Notes under the pieces: model-generated
Told to the model about the DNA's origin: nothing
What the model saw: only the letters and a program-made list of their open reading frames with translations
The model's database searches: none
Assembly: GCF_025685395.1 (NCBI RefSeq)
Contig: NZ_JAGSYA010000004.1
Location: 496,001-560,000, forward strand
Length of the DNA stretch: 64,000 bases
DNA from: Terriglobus tenax
Lineage (GTDB): Bacteria; Acidobacteriota; Terriglobia; Terriglobales; Acidobacteriaceae
Reading direction: 5' to 3'
Shown here: piece after piece, positions 62,818-64,000 of the stretch
Layout of the letters: the number at the start of each line of letters is the position of its first letter
Position numbering within the stretch: the stretch's first letter is position 1
Made by a program: the position numbers and the translations under genes

Positions 62818-64000
62818 TTTGCACCTGCTGTCATGCTGAAGATGCGAAGACGAGAATCGTAAGACTGTGCGATTGATAGATTGGTTCCAACGTCAGCGTT
62901 GCTCACAGCTCCGGAAGGAGTGAATAAATTGACATTGAACAATGTTCCAGGGTGATTCGCATCTGACCAACTACTCGCAACCTTGGTATTGCGATTTGCA
63001 CTATCAAAGGTGTATGTCAGTTTGATATATGCATCGTCCCCTACAGGGAAACCATTTGTCTGTGTCCAGAGATTGCCCGCGAGGTCCCAGGTATAGTTCA
63101 GGGTGTGATCCTTGTTTGGGATCCAACAATTCGTCCAAATGCAGCGCGACTCACTGGTAATATGACCAGCAATATTGTAGGCCAGCACTTTGTTTTTTGA
63201 CAGCGCCTGAACACTGGAGGAGCACCCACCTGATCCTGGAGCCTGCGTCCACTTGGAAGTGAGCCGGCCCTTGCTCTCACTCACACTTGAATCCTCATAG
63301 CTGTAGCAATCTGTGGGTGTGGATTGCCCTCCTGAGTAGGTGCGAGATGTCAGACGGTTAATGTCGTCGTACGCATACGTGATGACTATTCCGCTTGGAT
63401 TCGTCTTCTTCTTCAGGTTCCCGTTCGAGTCATACTCATAGCAAGTCACAGATCGTGGAAATGATCCACTGCAGGAGGAACTGAGGCTAGTGCTATTGCC
63501 GCTGACTTCTGGATTCAATGAAGACACAAGTCGTCCGAGCGAATCGTAGGAGAAGCTACGGGTCCTTGGCACTTCAGTAGAACCAGACTGCCCATAAGTG
63601 CCCGACTGAACAACGCCTACCAGTCCATCAAGAGCGTTGTATTGATACGATGTTGTGATGAATGACCCTGCATCGTCAAGCGAGGGCGTTTGGTAAACCG
63701 TAGATAAAGTCGATCCACTAATCGCCGGACTAGGTTCTTCCACGCGAATCAATCGTCCGAGGGCATCGCTCGTTTGTCTGACGACACGTCCTGACTCATC
63801 TTTAATTTCGACAATACCCGCATCACCCGACGCAGGAGCAACAACACCCCCATTCGCATTATGGCGAATCCGGTTGTAATCGGTATGAATGAATGTTGTC
63901 GCAGATGAAGGAATACATGTATCAGAACTGCTTGGCTGGCATTGGTCTGTTACTCGACCAAGAACATCGTAGAGATAAGATGTCCAGAGAGAAGCTGTCC
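62814..64000 (-). CDS. RHS/YD-repeat protein, 5' end beyond window
   Basis: At least 395 aa; the frame is open to the right edge. It is made of YD repeats such as YLYDVLGRVTDQCQPS, YAYDDINRLTSRTYSGG and FSYDSLGRLVSSLNP. It ends SYDSRLRIFSMTAGAK with TGA overlapping the ATG of the next RHS ORF (ATGA). A complete RHS cage is usually one long chain; here the YD-repeat shell is encoded apart from the core and tip. The N-terminus, where any secretion domain would be, is not visible. Confidence 0.9.
   Translation of the reverse strand, partial: TASLWTSYLYDVLGRVTDQCQPSSSDTCIPSSATTFIHTDYNRIRHNANGGVVAPASGDAGIVEIKDESGRVVRQTSDALGRLIRVEEPSPAISGSTLSTVYQTPSLDDAGSFITTSYQYNALDGLVGVVQSGTYGQSGSTEVPRTRSFSYDSLGRLVSSLNPEVSGNSTSLSSSCSGSFPRSVTCYEYDSNGNLKKKTNPSGIVITYAYDDINRLTSRTYSGGQSTPTDCYSYEDSSVSESKGRLTSKWTQAPGSGGCSSSVQALSKNKVLAYNIAGHITSESRCIWTNCWIPNKDHTLNYTWDLAGNLWTQTNGFPVGDDAYIKLTYTFDSANRNTKVASSWSDANHPGTLFNVNLFTPSGAVSNADVGTNLSIAQSYDSRLRIFSMTAGAK

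Overview
The window is high-GC DNA from a Gram-negative, didermic, probably aerobic heterotroph. The gene mix suggests a soil member of the Acidobacteriota, perhaps Acidobacteriaceae such as Terriglobus, Granulicella or Edaphobacter. It includes a TonB protein, a TolC exporter, a Wzi-like outer-membrane protein, homodimeric pyruvate dehydrogenase, DUF4142, LemA and TPM proteins, a tyrosine-autokinase exopolysaccharide locus and long RHS proteins. The placement is inference: there is no rRNA gene and I saw no tRNA, CRISPR array, complete insertion sequence or replication origin.

Region by region. 1-6.7 kb: 3'-truncated secA with a TTG start, a secreted GDSL esterase, overlapping xerC and xerD, a HAD phosphatase and a Nudix hydrolase. 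6.8-10.4 kb: an unusual tight operon of a soluble PRC-MgtE_N-CBS protein, a CgeB-like glycosyltransferase and an NRAMP-family transporter with a non-canonical metal site. 10.5-19.3 kb: M13 peptidase, an anti-sigma/STAS pair, LemA and TPM proteins, DUF4142, then an overlapping S9 oligopeptidase and isoaspartyl peptidase. 19.3-29.4 kb: ABC exporter, Sco copper chaperone fused to a CusF-like domain, MFS transporter, a secreted protein with papain-like motifs, UbiX, alpha/beta hydrolase, UbiD, GNAT and TonB. 29.4-34 kb: DedA-rhodanese fusion, Dps, and HlyD/TolC export genes. 34-40.2 kb: Gfo/Idh/MocA oxidoreductase, ArgJ, AceE and a degenerate E1-alpha-like protein.

40.2-52 kb is an envelope polysaccharide locus. 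It holds a Wzi-like protein, Ugd and UDP-xylose synthase (UDP-glucose to UDP-glucuronate to UDP-xylose), a Wzc-type autokinase, a Wza-type exporter, two family 4 glycosyltransferases, a WcaF-type acyltransferase and a family 2 glycosyltransferase. 52-56.8 kb has a lone receiver, an ABC importer-like pair (ATPase with AAA-associated tail, and two fused permeases) without a visible binding protein, a redoxin and a glutaredoxin.

56.8-64 kb is accessory DNA: dispersed repeats, an ArdC-type antirestriction gene, a decayed group II intron with the start of its reverse transcriptase, and an RHS polymorphic-toxin locus. The RHS part reads right to left as a YD-repeat ORF running off the window, a second RHS ORF overlapping it by 4 bp, a candidate immunity gene, an orphan RHS tip and a small membrane protein that could be its immunity partner.

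The most promising unusual items are the NRAMP/MgtE_N operon (a possible Mg2+ uptake and sensing module), the RHS toxin cassettes with unrecognised tips, the 14-bp inverted repeat that places two divergent start sites with the same first codons beside the intron, and the apparent E1 pseudoenzyme beside aceE.
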